From Medakamo hakoo (Eukaryota > Chlorophyta > Trebouxiophyceae > Coccomyxaceae), in the NCBI GenBank assembly GCA_026636295.1, contig CP089452.1, positions 62,001 through 126,000 on the forward strand: a stretch of DNA of 64,000 nt, given 5' to 3'. The notes below the pieces were generated by a model, which was not told the origin of the DNA, did not search any database, and saw only the letters and a list, made by a program, of their open reading frames with translations. This document shows positions 19,190 through 30,223 of the stretch, piece after piece. Each line of letters opens with the position of its first letter. Position 1 is the first letter of the stretch. Both the position numbers and the translations under genes were made by a program.

Positions 19190-20394
19190 TCAAACCACCG
19201 TCACCCCGGGCGTCCGGTTCATGGAATTGCGCAGGGATGCGGGCAGCGCGCCGATCACCGGCCGCACGGACGTGGTGGGCGACGCCTCGCCCGACGGGAT
19301 GGAGGACAGGACGTCCGCGACAAAGTGCGGTGGCGGAGACCGGTAGAGGATGTGCGACTTGAGCAGCCAGGCCAGGCCCGACGCGACCGACAGCCAGAAG
19401 CCCCAGTGCCCGGACTTGGAGCCGGACAGGCCGGCGGCCCGGGAGGCCAGGCCCTGGAAGATGCCCGCCCAGACGAGGAGGTTGGTGCCGACGGCAAAGG
19501 CGGGCAGCCCCGCGCGCCGGCCGCCCGCCGCGGCGGCGGCCTCGTACCAGCCGCGGAAGAACAGCAGCGTCGCGTTGACCAGGTACAGGGCGGCGCCGGC
19601 CGCGATGACGAGCGCCACGCCGGTCAGGGCGCCAAAGACTTGGGAGGGGACGCCGAGCGCGGACTTCAGGCGTTCGTCGCCCGCGTTGACCCAGCCGTAG
19701 CCGCCCGCCCAGTTTCTGTTGCGCGCGCCGATCAGGACGGCGAGGGCCGCCGCCGCGTTGAACAGGGAGAGGAGCAGGGTGAGGGCGTGGGCGCCCTGTG
19801 TTTGTGTGGGGTGGGGGATGGGGTGGGGGTGTGCGTGTGTGTGTGCCGTTGTGGACGGCGAGAGTGTCCCCAGGCGGAGCGGGCCGGTGGGGAGGGATGG
19901 TTTGGGGGAAGAGCGGGCGAGCTGGCCGAGGAGCCCGGCTGTCTTTTGTCCACGCGGGGGACTGCGCACAGCCGCCCCCTTTTACGCCCGTTTTGTTCGC
20001 TCGTGCAGACCGCACAGAAAATCTCCGCTTCCGATCGTGCAAGCCAATTGGGCGTGCACGCCCCGCAAGCCCGCCAGCGGGCGCGGTTTTTGGATCGTCT
20101 CAGGCATTCAACCTCGCGTGCCAGCGCCGCCCATGCGTCGAGCAATCCGGGAATTCCCGCTCCAAAACAAGCATACAAGCATACCTGGTTGGTCACCAGA
20201 CACGACCAACCGAGCGGCACGCTCGCCGCCCGGCGGTAGTCGGCGCGCGACGTCAGGCCAAACGGCGAGGCGGCGGGCGCGGCGCCAGCGGCGCCGCCGC
20301 CATCACCGGCCGGCGTCGAGACCTCCAAGGCCTCAGCCGCCGCGGCTTGGGCCGCGTCGGCGGCTTCCTTGCCCTTGCTGTCCCCGCGTGCCAT
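19190..20394 (-). CDS. Hypothetical four-helix membrane protein
   Basis: Exons 20394-20185 and 19795-19190 (donor GTATGC, acceptor CACAG) give 271 aa. The first 45 residues (MARGDSKGKEAADAAQAAA...) are charged and Ala-rich, probably cytosolic. After SRADYRRAASVPLGWSCLV come four hydrophobic segments: ALTLLLSLFNAAAALAVL, FGALTGVALVIAAGAALYLV, LPAFAVGTNLLVWAGIFQG and HWGFWLSVASGLAWLLKS. Between them are polar motifs (RNRNWAGGYGWVNAGDERLK, and RGWYEA just after helix 2) that look conserved rather than low complexity. The tail has PPPHFVADVLSSIPSGEAS. I do not recognise the family. The reading frame, splice phases and topology agree, so the gene is likely real. Confidence 0.7.
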
Positions 20395-20551
20395 TTCGGT
20401 GTGTTGTTTTTGCGGAGGGGGATTGCGCGGGAGGGGAGGGAAAAAAAACGGAACAGTGGGAGAACAGTCGGACAAGTCTAGCCTCCCCCTTGCACAAGCC
20501 ACACACACTCAACGCCCACCCCACCCACCCCATGGCCGTCGGCGCGCCTCC

Positions 20552-22467
20552 CTACACCATGCCACCACCCCCACTACCAGCGGCGGGGCTGCACGCGACG
20601 ACCGCGGCCTGCCACGCCGCGGCGGCCGCGCCTAGGTCAGAGGGCGCAGCCGCCGTCAGAGCGGCGCGGGCCGCCAGGGCCGCAGCGCTCCAATAGCCTT
20701 TCGCGTCCGGGTCGAAGACTAAATCCAAGCCGGGCGACGACGGCGAGAGAGGATCGCCCGCGGCGGTGGGCGCGACGGCCCGGGAGGAGGCGCGGCGCCC
20801 ACCCAACGACCCGTCTTCACCGGCGCCTTGTTTTCCAGCACCGCCGCTCTCAGAGGGCGCGCGCAGGCGGACGGTGACGACCGCGTCCCAGCCCGCCGCG
20901 TCGGCGCCGCCGGCGGCGACGGAGCCGTCGAGCGTGATGAGCAGCGCGCCCGGGTGGGCCGGATCGCGGGAGACGGACGGCGGTGCGAGGAGTGGGGCGG
21001 CGGATGAGACAGCGGCGGCGGCGGCGGACACGGTGGCCGGGTCTGGGGGCGGAGGAGGAGGGGGCGGCGGCGGCGCCGGCGCCGGCGCCTCTTCCTCCTC
21101 CCACGACGCGCCGCCACCCTCCTCGGGCGCAGCACCGCCGTCCAGGGCCATGGCCGTCGGGCCGGCGGGCCGGCGTGAAGCCGGCGCCGCCGTCGCCGTC
21201 GCCGCGTCCATGTCGCCCGCCCCGCTCAGCGCACCAGCCGCCGCAGCTGCCACCGCCGCGGGCGGCGCCGTCGCGACCGCCGCCGTCAGCCGGTCGGCCG
21301 CGGCGGCGACCGCAACGGCCGGCGGCGGCGTGGCGGGAGCGGTGGAGCCGGCGTGTTCCTGGGATGGTGGGGGCGGGGTGGGGTGGGGCCGGGCCGCGGC
21401 AGGGGCGGGCGCAGACGCCCGGCTGCCGCCCCCACCGCCGCTGGCGCCACTGCTGGCCGCCGCGCTGCCACCGCCGCCCGCCCGGCGGCGGGCCGTGAAC
21501 GCCGCACAAAACGCGCGGAGCTGGGCGTCCTGGCGGAGCAGGCCGGCGACGTCCGCGCCGGTCTTCACCGCGGCCGCGCCGGCCCCGCCACCGCCCGACG
21601 TGGGGTCGGCCGGCTCGGCCGCCAGGCGGGCCAGCAACCGCCCGCACGGCTCCAGCTTGTCGTACGGCGACGGGACGCCCGGCCCGCCGGCGCGGGCGCG
21701 GCCCGCGCGGTACAGGCGGTCCGCCTCCGCCAGGACGGGCCCGTGTTCGGCCCGCATGCGGCGGAGCAGGCTCCAGTACTGGCCCGTCGTCGCGGCCGCG
21801 CCCGGGTGCGTGTCGGCGGCGGCGGCCGACGCGGCGGCCGTCGCGGCGGCCAGGTCGGCGGACGGTGGGGCGGGGGCCAGGTGGGACGGCAGCTGTGGCG
21901 GTGGCGGCCGCGGCGGTGGCGCCGCGGCCTGCGCGGCCGGCGTCGGCAGGACCGGCCACGCCGCGGACGGCGGCATCGGGCGGGCCAGCGCGGCGAGCTG
22001 GTGCGGTGGTGGGTGGTGGGCCGGCGGGCCCCCCTGCTGCGCCGGCCAGGTCGCGGCGGTGGCCGGGTAAGGCTGGTGGTGGGCGGGTGGCGCGCCACTG
22101 CCACCCCCACCACCTCCCAACAATAGCACTTCAGCCATGGTCGCGTAGATGTCGATGGACGGGACGGCCGCGCCCAGGTGGGAGGGCGGGGGCGGGGCCG
22201 GGTGCGGGGCGGCGGCAGCGGCGGCCTGGGCTTGCGCCTGCTGCGCGCGCTGGGCCGCCGCGGCTGCCGCAGCCGCGGCTTGGGCGGCCCGCGCCCGGGC
22301 GTTCGCGGCTTCGGCTTCGGCCTGTGCAGCGGCAGCGGCGGCAGCGGCCTGTTGAGCGACGGCGGCGGCAGCAGCGGCGGCGGCCGCGCCGGGTGGGGCC
22401 GGCCACCCCGGCGCGCCTGCGGTCGCGGGCCAGTCAGGCGGCGGCGGGTGTGGCGCTTGCGCCGGCC

Positions 22468-22498
<31 letters not shown>

Positions 22499-22795
22499 AG
22501 GGTACGGAGACGGCGCGCCAGTGGACGGAGGCGGCGCGGCCGGGGGCGGCGCGCCGCCGCCGCCCCCCGCGACGAGCTTGGCCTTGACTTTGGCCAGCCG
22601 TTTCGCGACGTCGCGCACGTACGCGTCGAGGCTCCCGCCGCACGCCGCGGCCGCCCGCTGTTCCACCGCTTGAGCCAGGGCGGGGACGTCCGGGCGGGTT
22701 GTCACCGCACTCAGCGCTGCGACGAGCTCGTTGAGGGCGCGCTGGCGGGCGTCGTCCGTGAGGACGCCGCCGGCAGGCGGGGTGGGCGACGCCAT
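20552..22795 (-). CDS. MED15: Mediator complex subunit 15 (KIX-domain type)
   Basis: Uninterrupted frame of 747 aa from the ATG at 22793-22795. Residues about 12-70 match the KIX three-helix domain: RQRALNELVAALSAV, PALAQAVEQRAAAA and SLDAYVRDVAKRLAKVKAKL. Long Ala/Pro/Gly/Gln-containing linkers follow, including an Ala-rich coiled-coil-like block (AQAEAEAANARARAAQ). A structured island QYWSLLRRMRAEHGPVL...YDKLEPCGRLLARLA fits the central/C-terminal MED15 homology. The C terminus has strands HPGALLITLDGSVAAG and GLDLVFDPDAKGYW. In the Mediator tail, MED15 receives activators through KIX. Low-complexity linkers are usual for the family, which is why overlapping frames on the other strand also stay open. 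It is divergently paired with the lipase gene. Confidence 0.85.
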
Positions 22796-23117
22796 CGGCT
22801 TCGGCGGCGCGGGGCCGTTGGGCCCCCAAAAAAAGACGACGGGAAAGGGAGGGCCGGAGTCGCTCCACTGCCCGCGTGCCGCGCGCGTCGATGCGACCGG
22901 GCGGCAGCAGCGCCGGCCCGCGGGAGAGGGGCGGCGTGCGTGCGGCGGGCGCGGGCGCAGCCGCGTTGGGAATTCGCCCCGCCCTGCCGCTCGGAGCGGC
23001 AGTCGAAAAACTCGGCTCTGCGCCCGGTCCGTCACTTGCCGCGCGCCTCACTCCGAGCTTTCCTTTTTCGCGGCCCTCAGGGGAGGGCCTTGGGCCCACA
23101 CACGCGCGCTGCCAAAT
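22796..23117. promoter_or_regulatory. Bidirectional promoter interval MED15 / diacylglycerol lipase
   Basis: 322 bp between divergent start codons, GC-rich, with no obvious TATA box. Inferred promoter. Confidence 0.4.
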
Positions 23118-26100
23118 ATGCCGGCCCTCCGCCTGTTTGGCCGGCGCTGGGCCCTCGCCTCGGACGACGTCCCCTTCATCTCAGTGCCCGTCGCCCTGTT
23201 CCACGCGGCCTGGACGGCGTGCCTGTGCGTCGGCGTCGCCTTGGCAGCCGCGTGGCCGGCCGTGTGCGGCGGGCGCACGCACGCGCTCGCTGCCCTGGGC
23301 GGGCTGCTGGCCACGTCTGCCTTGGCGACAGGGCTGTCAGTCTGGCTGACGGTGGAGGGCTTGAAAGGTGACTGACGCCTTGCGTGCAGGGAAAAAACGC
23401 ATGCGCGCGCACCGCTCCCCCACCCCGAACGCGGGTGGCATTCACAGCTGACGCACACTGCCCCCACCCCCACCGTGCGCAGGCTCCATCCTGGACGTCC
23501 ACGCCCGCCGCCGCGTCCCTCCCCTGCTCTACGCCTTTTTCGCCGCGGCCGCTGTTGAAGGCGGCTTCCTGGTGTACGCCACCGCCCTGGCCGGCCGGGC
23601 GCGGCCGCCGTGCGAGGCCGCCCTGGCCGCCGCCGCGCCCGGCCCCGCGGCCTGGGACCCGCTGTCCGTCCTGCGCGCCATGGCGTACGCGGCGTGGGGC
23701 GTGCTGGGCGGCGTGTGTGCCGTGGGCCTGGCCGCCTGGTGGACGCTGCCCGACCCGGGCGACGAGGTCGCGTGGTGCGTGCCCTTTTTTGCCGGGGTCC
23801 TCTCGTCCTTCCCATCTAGGCAGGTCAGCCCGCCCAACGCCCGTGTGGCCGCCGCGTCTCACCCCCCCCCCCCCGCCCCCTCAACAACCCCTCCACAGGC
23901 GCAACCGGTGCCGGTGCGTCCTGGGTGCCTGTTGCTGCGCCGCCCCTCCACCCGCGGGAGCGGGAGAAGGCGCCCTCGCGGGCGAAGGCGCCGCGGAAAA
24001 CGGGGGAAACGGGCGGCGGGCGGCCGCCCCGCCGCCGCCGCACTACGCCCGCCTCGGCGCCCTCTTCCGCCAGCTGCTCGGCCACATCGACTTTTCTCCG
24101 TCCGACTTGGCCGCCGCGTTCCTGCTCGAAGCCCGCCTGCAGCAGTCGGAGCGGGCGGCGGCCGTGACGGCGGCGTTGGGCGGCGGGTCGCACAAGGCGT
24201 CCCCGGCCCAGCGCCCGCCGCCGCCGCCCCCCGCCGCGCGGTCGCTCCCGCGGTCGCTCTCCCGCCCGGCCTCCGCCGTCGCCCGCGCCCTGACGGGCCC
24301 GCCGGCTGACCCGGCGGCGGCTGTCACGTTCGCCGCATCCGCCGCGCTCGCGCCCGCGCCCTCGCCCTGCGGCACGGGCGCGGTGGTGATGGCCCCCCTA
24401 GCGGGCGGCGGGCGGGCGCACTCCCCGCCCCGCCCGCCGCCCGCGCCGCTGGGCCGGTCGCCGTCGCGGGCCCGGGCGGTGGCAGCCGCCGCCGCCGCCG
24501 CCGCCGCCGCGTCCACGCCCATGTCCCCGTGCGCGGCCTCGCTCTTCGAGCGGTCCGTGTCCGGACGCGGCGCCGGGCCTGCGCGCGGCGCGGCCGCCGC
24601 CGCTGCCGCTGCCGCCCACCCCTCGCCCGCCGACGCGGCCGAAAAGGGCGAGGCCGACGCCGTGCGCGCTGCGGCCGCGTTCGCGGGGTCGTCCTCCATG
24701 CCGCAATCGGCCTCCGGGTCTGGTGGAGGTGGACCGGCCCCGTTGCTGACGCCGTCGGGCATGGCGGCGGCCCTGCGGCCGGATTTGGATCCCGCGGCCG
24801 CCGCTCTAGCGCCCGCGGCCCCACTCGCCCGCGTCTCCGCCGCGGACTTGGCCGCCGCCGCGCACTACTCCCACTTTGCGTACGCTGCGTATGGATACCT
24901 CCTGTATTTGTGGGCCCGCCCGGGCCCGGCGGACGCGGTGCGCGTCCTGTGCGGGCGCAACGGCGCGTGGCTGTGCTGCGCGAGCGGTGGTGGCGGCGGG
25001 TGCGCCGGGTGTGGTGGCGGCGGCGGGTGCGGCGCCTGCCTGCCCTGCCTGGCGCCGCGCCTGGTCGAGAAGGCGGCGGCGAGCCTGCCGCCTGCCTCGC
25101 CGGACGACGACGACAGCGATGGCGAGGACGAGGCCGACGCCCGGCTGGGCGCGGGCGTCGCCGCGGCCGCCGCCGCGGCCGCGGCCGTCCACCCCCTGGG
25201 CTCCGACCGGGCGGGCGCCGCGCCCACAGCCGGCCCGTCCGCCCGCCTGCGCGGCACCAAGGGCGCCACCCGGCGGGCCATCCTGGCCCTGACGCGCATC
25301 CCACCACGCGCGCTCGTGTTCCTGCGCTTCCGCTCCGACGCGCCCGCTGCCTCAGGGGCGCCGACTCGTGGCACGCTCCCCTACTTCATCGCCCTGGACG
25401 CGCCGGCCGACCGCCCGCCCCACGGCGGGGAGGACCTGCCCCCCGCAGTCGTCCTGGCCGTGCGCGGCACGCTGTCCGCGGCGGACGTGCTGACGGACGC
25501 GCTGTGCGAGGCGGAGCGGTGCGAGCGCTGGCTGGGCGGGCTGGACGGCGAGGAAGACGGCGGCGGCGCGTGCGACGCGGACGACGAGGCGTTCAAGACG
25601 CCGCTGTTTGCGCACGCCGGCATTTTGGCGGCCGCCAAGGCCGTGGCGGCGGACGTGGAGGGCGAGGGCGTCCTGGCGGCGCTGTTGGAGGGCGCGCCCC
25701 TGCCGGCGTGCGTCGGGCCGCCGCCCGGGCCTGCCCTCCCGCCGGGCGGGTGCGCGGGCTGGCGCCTGGTGGTGACGGGCCATTCCCTGGGCGCAGGGGT
25801 TGCGGTGCTGGTCGCCCTGCGCTTGCAGGCGGTGCTCAAGCGCCGGTGGCGGGCGCGGCAGGCGCAGCGTGGTGGCGGACACCCGCCGCCGCCGCCGCCG
25901 CCGCCCGCGCGCGCGGGCTCCAGCCCCTTTTCCGCGCCCGCCGCCGCGCCGCCCGCCGTCTCCTGCTGGGCGTTCGCCACGCCGGGAGGCGTCGCCTGCC
26001 CCGCCCTGGCGGCCGCCGCGGAGCCGATCACCGTCTCCGTCGCGGCGGGCAAGGACTGGATCCCCCGCCTGTCCCTCGCGGCGGTGGAGCGGCTGCGGGA

Positions 26101-26794
26101 TGACATGGTCGTCGCCACCGCCCGGTGCGGCGTGCCCAAGGCCTGGCTCTTCCTGCGCCCATCCCTGCCCTGGGGTAAAGCCTGGACGCCCGGCGAACTG
26201 TTCCGGCCGCCCGCGGCCGTCCCGCCTGAGACGCAGGCCTTGCTCGCCCGGTTCCGGGCGGGCCTGGCGGCGACGCGCTCGTCGTCGGCCGGCCTGGAGG
26301 GCGCCCGCCGCTTCGTCGCGCCCGGGCGGCTCATGCTGCTGCGCCCCGTCAAGGTCAGCGGCGGCGGCGGCGGCCCGGCCGGGCGGCCGCCCGGCCCCCG
26401 GTCCGGCCGCGCCCGCCGCCACCCGTCCCGCCGGTTCGAGGCGGTGTGGGCGGACGGGCCCGCCCTGGCGGCGGAAGGCATCCTGCTGTCGCCGCGCATG
26501 ATGGCGGACCACCTGCCCGACTTCCTCGTCGCCGTGCTGCGGCGGCTGGCGGGCGTGGGCGGCGGCGCGCCCGCCGGGTGGGGCGCGGACGACGGCGTGT
26601 CCGAGTTTCGGGCGTTCCCGCCCAGCCCGCCGGCCGGGGCGAGCCCCCGGCCGAGCGAGGGTGGGGGGGAGCCGCCGCCGCCGCGGCCGCGGCCGCGCCC
26701 GCCGCGCCGCACGCCGTCCGAAAAGTTCCTGGCCCGGGCGACGTCGTCCATGAGCGAGGCGGGCGGTGGTGCTGAGCTGGCGGGGATGGTGTGA
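23118..26794 (+). CDS. sn1-specific diacylglycerol lipase-like protein (class 3 lipase)
   Basis: Exons 23118-23367, 23483-23774 and 23899-26794 give 1145 aa. Exons 1-2 encode four transmembrane helices (FISVPVALFHAAWTACLCVG, LAALGGLLATSALATGL, LLYAFFAAAAVEGGFLVYA and MAYAAWGVLGGVCAVGLAAW), then the splice-spanning RNRCRCVLGACCC, matching the Cys-rich loop after the DAGL helices. The catalytic domain follows Ala/Pro-rich inserts: VVLAVRGTLSAADVLTDAL, the nucleophile elbow GHSLG (Ser810), the acid in AGKDWIPRLSL (Asp900) and a candidate His in DHLPDFLVAVL (His1052). All triad positions are present. The enzyme should release 2-monoacylglycerol from diacylglycerol at a membrane. It carries several Cys/Gly-rich and acidic insertions not expected in animal DAGL, including one between residues about 540 and 600. 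Confidence 0.9.
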
Positions 26795-26959
26795 GGGGTG
26801 TGTGTGTGGAGAGGCAGCACTGCACATATGAAAACTCTGTCCGTGAGTGTCTTGACACAACAAAGAAAGTTTTTTTTTTGTCCCAGCCCGCGCGCGCGAG
26901 GGTGGCCCGCGGCCGCGCGTGTCTTGTTCTCCCCAGCACCCGCGTCCCTCTCCAGGCCC

Positions 26960-28350
26960 CTACGCTGTCGGCTTGCCGCCCGTGACCGCCAAGACCTCGC
27001 CCGCCACGCATGAGCTGGCCTTGGCGTCCGCCAGGAAGACAAAGGCGGGCGCGCACTCGGCGGGCTGGCCCGCCCGGCCGACCGGGGCCGAGGCTCCGTG
27101 CGTCTTGATGTCGTGCGTGGTGCCGCCGCCCTCCTTTTCCGGCGGGAAGGACTGGACGATGAGCGGCGTCCAGATGGGGCCTGGGCGCGGCGTGGGTGGG
27201 GCGGGGTGGGGCGTGAGGGGGGCTCCGGGGCGAGGGGGGGGGTGGGGGGTGGGGGCGCCGGGCGTGTGGCTGCCCGGCCGGCGCCGCCCACCACTCCCCA
27301 CCGCCCCTTTTTGTTTTGCGCCCTCCCCCTCCCCTCCCCTCCCCCCCCTCCTTCCCCGCCCAACACACACACTCCCTCCCTCGCACCTGGAGCCACGGCG
27401 TTGAGCCGGATGCCCTGCTCCGCCACCAGCTCCGGCGCCAGGCCCTGGACCAGGGCCTTGATGGCCGCCTTGGACACGGCGTACGGCAGGATGCCCACGG
27501 ACGGCGCGTACGCCTCGATGGATGACGTCGCGATGATGGCCGGGCCCCGGTCCGGCCGCATGTGCGGGACGGTCGCCTGGATCAGGGAGTAGAAGGCCGA
27601 CACGTTGACGGCGAAGACGTCGTCCCACGCGGCGCGGGTGAAGGTGTCCAGGGCGGCGCCGGCGCGCGCGGCGGGCGGCTGGGTCGCGTGGTTGAGGACG
27701 AGGACGTCGATGCAGCCCTTGGGCCCGTCGCCCAGGCCGGCCTGGTGTGCGTGTGTGTGGGTGGGGAGTGAGTGGGGAGATGGGGTCCAGACGTCCGTGG
27801 CGGCTCAAAACGCCCCCCGTCCTTTGTGGCCGCCTCCCTCAAAAAAACCCAACACAGACCGCGCGTGCGTGTTCGACCAGCTGCACGCACGCGCCGTGCG
27901 AGCGCAGGTCCACCGCCAGCAGCGCGGCTTTGCGGCCTTCGCCCTCCACCAGTTCGGCCGTCTTGCGCGCGTCCGCTTCCTCCTCCTTGGCGCCGGACCA
28001 GGCGACGGCGACGTCAGCGCCTGGGGTGAGGGGGTGGTGGGAGGTGGTGGGTTCGGGTGGGGGTAGGGGGGGGGGGCTGGGGACGTGCGCGGGCCGAGTG
28101 CGGGGCGAACCCTTCCCTCCGCGTCCACCCACGCCCCGGCCGCACCCTCGCGCGCGTACGCCAGCGCCACGGCCCGGCCAATGCCCGAGTCGGCGCCCGT
28201 GACCAGTGCGGCCTTGCCGGCCAGGCGGCGCGCGCCGACGTAGGAGGCCGCGCCGTAGTCGGGCGCGCAGGCCATGGCCGCCTCGGCGCCGGGGGGCGGC
28301 TGCATGCCCTTCTCCGCGTCTTTGGCCTGGGCGGGCGGCGGGGGGAACAT
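26960..28350 (-). CDS. Short-chain dehydrogenase/reductase (glucose/ribitol dehydrogenase-like)
   Basis: Four exons, 28350-28146, 28020-27860, 27741-27387 and 27180-26960, give 313 aa; donors are GTGCGG, GTCTGT and GTGCGA. The start [15 protein letters not shown] and PPGAEAAM resemble the FPPQ...QPG lead of this SDR subfamily. The Rossmann motif is [20 protein letters not shown], then DVAVAW, VDLRSHG and the NAG-like NHA. The active site is SSIEAY...GILPYAVSK, with Ser and YxxxK intact. [17 protein letters not shown] is formed across the last junction, and [17 protein letters not shown] ends the fold. NAD(P)-dependent oxidation of a sugar or polyol is likely but the substrate is unknown. The NNAG motif reads LNHA, a mild departure. 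It is divergent from the YnfA-family gene. Confidence 0.93.
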
Positions 28351-28645
28351 CTTGCGGACGTCCAGGGTGGAGGTCGGGGAGGAGGACGGTGTTGGCTGGG
28401 TGGGGTTGGGTTTGGTGTGGGTTGGAGAGGTGGGTGGGTTGGCCGATGTGCGTGTGAGGGCGGACGACCGCGCGTTGCGAGTGCAGAGACAAAAAAGCAG
28501 AGACAAAAAAAGCCCGCCCCTGCACGGTCCCCCGCCTCTCCCGACCCTCGAACTAGGCCCTCCCATAAAGCCTGAGTGAACAAGGAAGCCGCACCGCACA
28601 GAGCGGTGGCGGCGTGCGTGTGCGCGCCGGTCGACCGGCATCCCA
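28351..28645. promoter_or_regulatory. Bidirectional promoter interval SDR / YnfA-family gene
   Basis: 295 bp between divergent starts. It contains two short direct copies of AGAGACAAAAAA near 28485-28510. Promoter role inferred. Confidence 0.4.
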
Positions 28646-29086
28646 ATGCCCACCGACGCGGCCGCCCACCCTCCGCCAGCCACGCCCGCCGCCGGCGCCA
28701 CGCCCGCCGCCTGGACGCCCGCGTCCGTCGCCGCCTCCCTCGCCCTCTTCCTGCTCGCCGCCCTCACAGAAGTCGGCGGCGGCTGGCTGGTCTGGCAGGG
28801 CGTCGTCGTCCGGCCGCGGCGGCGCTGCCCGGCCGCTTGGATCGTGGCGGGGTGCGGCCTCCTCGTCGCGTACGGCTTCGTCCCCACGCTCCAGCCGCTC
28901 GCCTCGCCCGCCGGGACGGCCGGCTTCAACCGCACGTACGCGGTGTATGGCGGCGTCTTCATCGTCGCGTCGTACGCCGCCGGATGGCTACTTGATGGGA
29001 CCCGCCCGGACGCGGGCGACTGGGTGGGCGCCGGCATTGCGCTGGTCGGCGTGCTGACCGCCTGGTTCTGGCCGCGGAAGCGGTAG
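28646..29086 (+). CDS. YnfA / UPF0060 family membrane protein
   Basis: Intronless, 146 aa. After a 35-residue Pro/Ala/Thr-rich N-terminal extension come four short helices typical of the UPF0060 (YnfA) family. The signatures are [17 protein letters not shown] in helix 1, [15 protein letters not shown] in helix 2, [20 protein letters not shown] in helix 3 and [20 protein letters not shown] in helix 4, all collinear with bacterial proteins of about 108 aa. YnfA is a small-multidrug-resistance-type efflux protein in enterobacteria. The family is best known from bacteria, so this may be a transferred gene, yet its third-position GC equals that of the neighbours. The extension is too poor in Arg for a clear targeting call. 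Start chosen at the first ATG, close to the 5' partner gene. Confidence 0.9.
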   Translation: MPTDAAAHPPPATPAAGATPAAWTPASVAASLALFLLAALTEVGGGWLVWQGVVVRPRRRCPAAWIVAGCGLLVAYGFVPTLQPLASPAGTAGFNRTYAVYGGVFIVASYAAGWLLDGTRPDAGDWVGAGIALVGVLTAWFWPRKR

Positions 29087-29109
29087 GGGGAGGCGGTTGC
29101 GTTGCCTTC

Positions 29110-29670
29110 TTACACGTCCGTCACCGCCCACGCCCACTGCACGCCCGGCGAGGGAGAGGGTGGAGGAGAGGGGTGGTGGTGGCCGCCGCACCCCCCCTCA
29201 CCGCCGCCGCCGCCGCCGCCGCCGCCAGCTAGGATGGCGTCCAACGCGACCAGGCCTTCCAGGACGGACCGGCGGAGTGGCTGCAAGGTGGGCGGTGGGC
29301 CGGGCGCCGGCGCGACGCCCGCCTTGTGTTTCGCCCCACCACCGCCGCGCTTGCGCACGCCGCCGCGCGCCTGTGGCCCGGGCGGCACGATGCCGCCGGG
29401 CCCGCGAAAGCCTGGCCCAGCCGCCTGGACGGGCTTGGCAAAAACGGTGGCCAGCGCAGCCCAGGCGTCGGCGGGCACGCCGCCCGCCGTCGGCGCCCGG
29501 CCGAGGGAGGCGGCGCCGCCCGGGTCGACCAGGCGGGTGGACGGCTTGCGTGCGCGCCCGCTGTTGCGCGGGGCGGGCGGCGGCGGCGGGGCGGGCGCGG
29601 CACCACCGATGCCAAGGGTGGGCAGGCCGCCAAGTGGCGTGGGCGGCGTGGGCGGCGCGGTGGCGGGCAT
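29110..29670 (-). CDS. Hypothetical Pro/Gly-rich protein
   Basis: Frame of 186 codons from the ATG at 29668-29670 (MPATAPPTPPTPLGGLPTLG) to TAA at 29110-29112. It is Pro/Gly/Ala-rich with a basic patch NSGRARKPSTRLVDPGG, a possible helix PADAWAALATVFAKPVQAAG and a second basic patch GGVRKRGGGGAKHKAG, then LRRSVLEGLVALDAIL and a poly-Gly run. No domain recognised; the basic patches suggest a nucleic-acid or nuclear protein, but that is a guess. Its stop lies 24 bp from the converging YnfA-family stop. Both other minus frames are also open, so frame choice rests on the less repetitive composition. Confidence 0.45.
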   Translation of the reverse strand: MPATAPPTPPTPLGGLPTLGIGGAAPAPPPPPAPRNSGRARKPSTRLVDPGGAASLGRAPTAGGVPADAWAALATVFAKPVQAAGPGFRGPGGIVPPGPQARGGVRKRGGGGAKHKAGVAPAPGPPPTLQPLRRSVLEGLVALDAILAGGGGGGGGGEGGCGGHHHPSPPPSPSPGVQWAWAVTDV

Positions 29671-30223
29671 GTTCTTTTTCCAGTGATCGGGGGCGGGGCG
29701 TGAAAAAAACAGTGAGGCGCGCCACCCCCCACCCATCCAGTCCCAACCTCATTGTGTGGCGTTGCTTTTTGTGCTTTGGTCAAAAACGGCGCATTTACAA
29801 AGGCCCGCTTGCTTCAAAAACCACACGATCCCGCTCTTCGATTTTCTTCATCGTCTTCTATCAGGGAGTGCGTGCGTGCAAGTTTTTTTTATCCGTCATC
29901 GCGCAGGGTGAGAGAGTATGTACGAAGAGAGAGGGCGGGGGGGGGGCATTTTTTGTTGTGGCCGTGCGACGCGGGAGCGTTTTTTTCCCACGCCTCCACT
30001 GCGCTTGGAACCACTGCCCGGCTCCTCATCACAACGATGGTGGTATTACTTGTCGCGGCTGGTGGGGGCGGAATCGAGATTCCGCCCACTTTTTTTGGCT
30101 GGCACGGGGATGGACAAGGTGCATGGTTTTTTTTGCAGGGAGGGGATGGAGGAGGAGAGCCCTGACGCGTCTGTAACTGTGGTCAAGCGACTGCGTGGTT
30201 GCGCGCCCTCGCCGCCACACGGC
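29671..30223. other. Intergenic region
   Basis: 553 bp upstream of the 29110-29670 gene and downstream of the aquaporin. Markedly lower GC than its surroundings, with T and A homopolymers; the hexamer near 29888 and others are pure T. No coding signal, RNA gene or repeat found. Confidence 0.5.
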
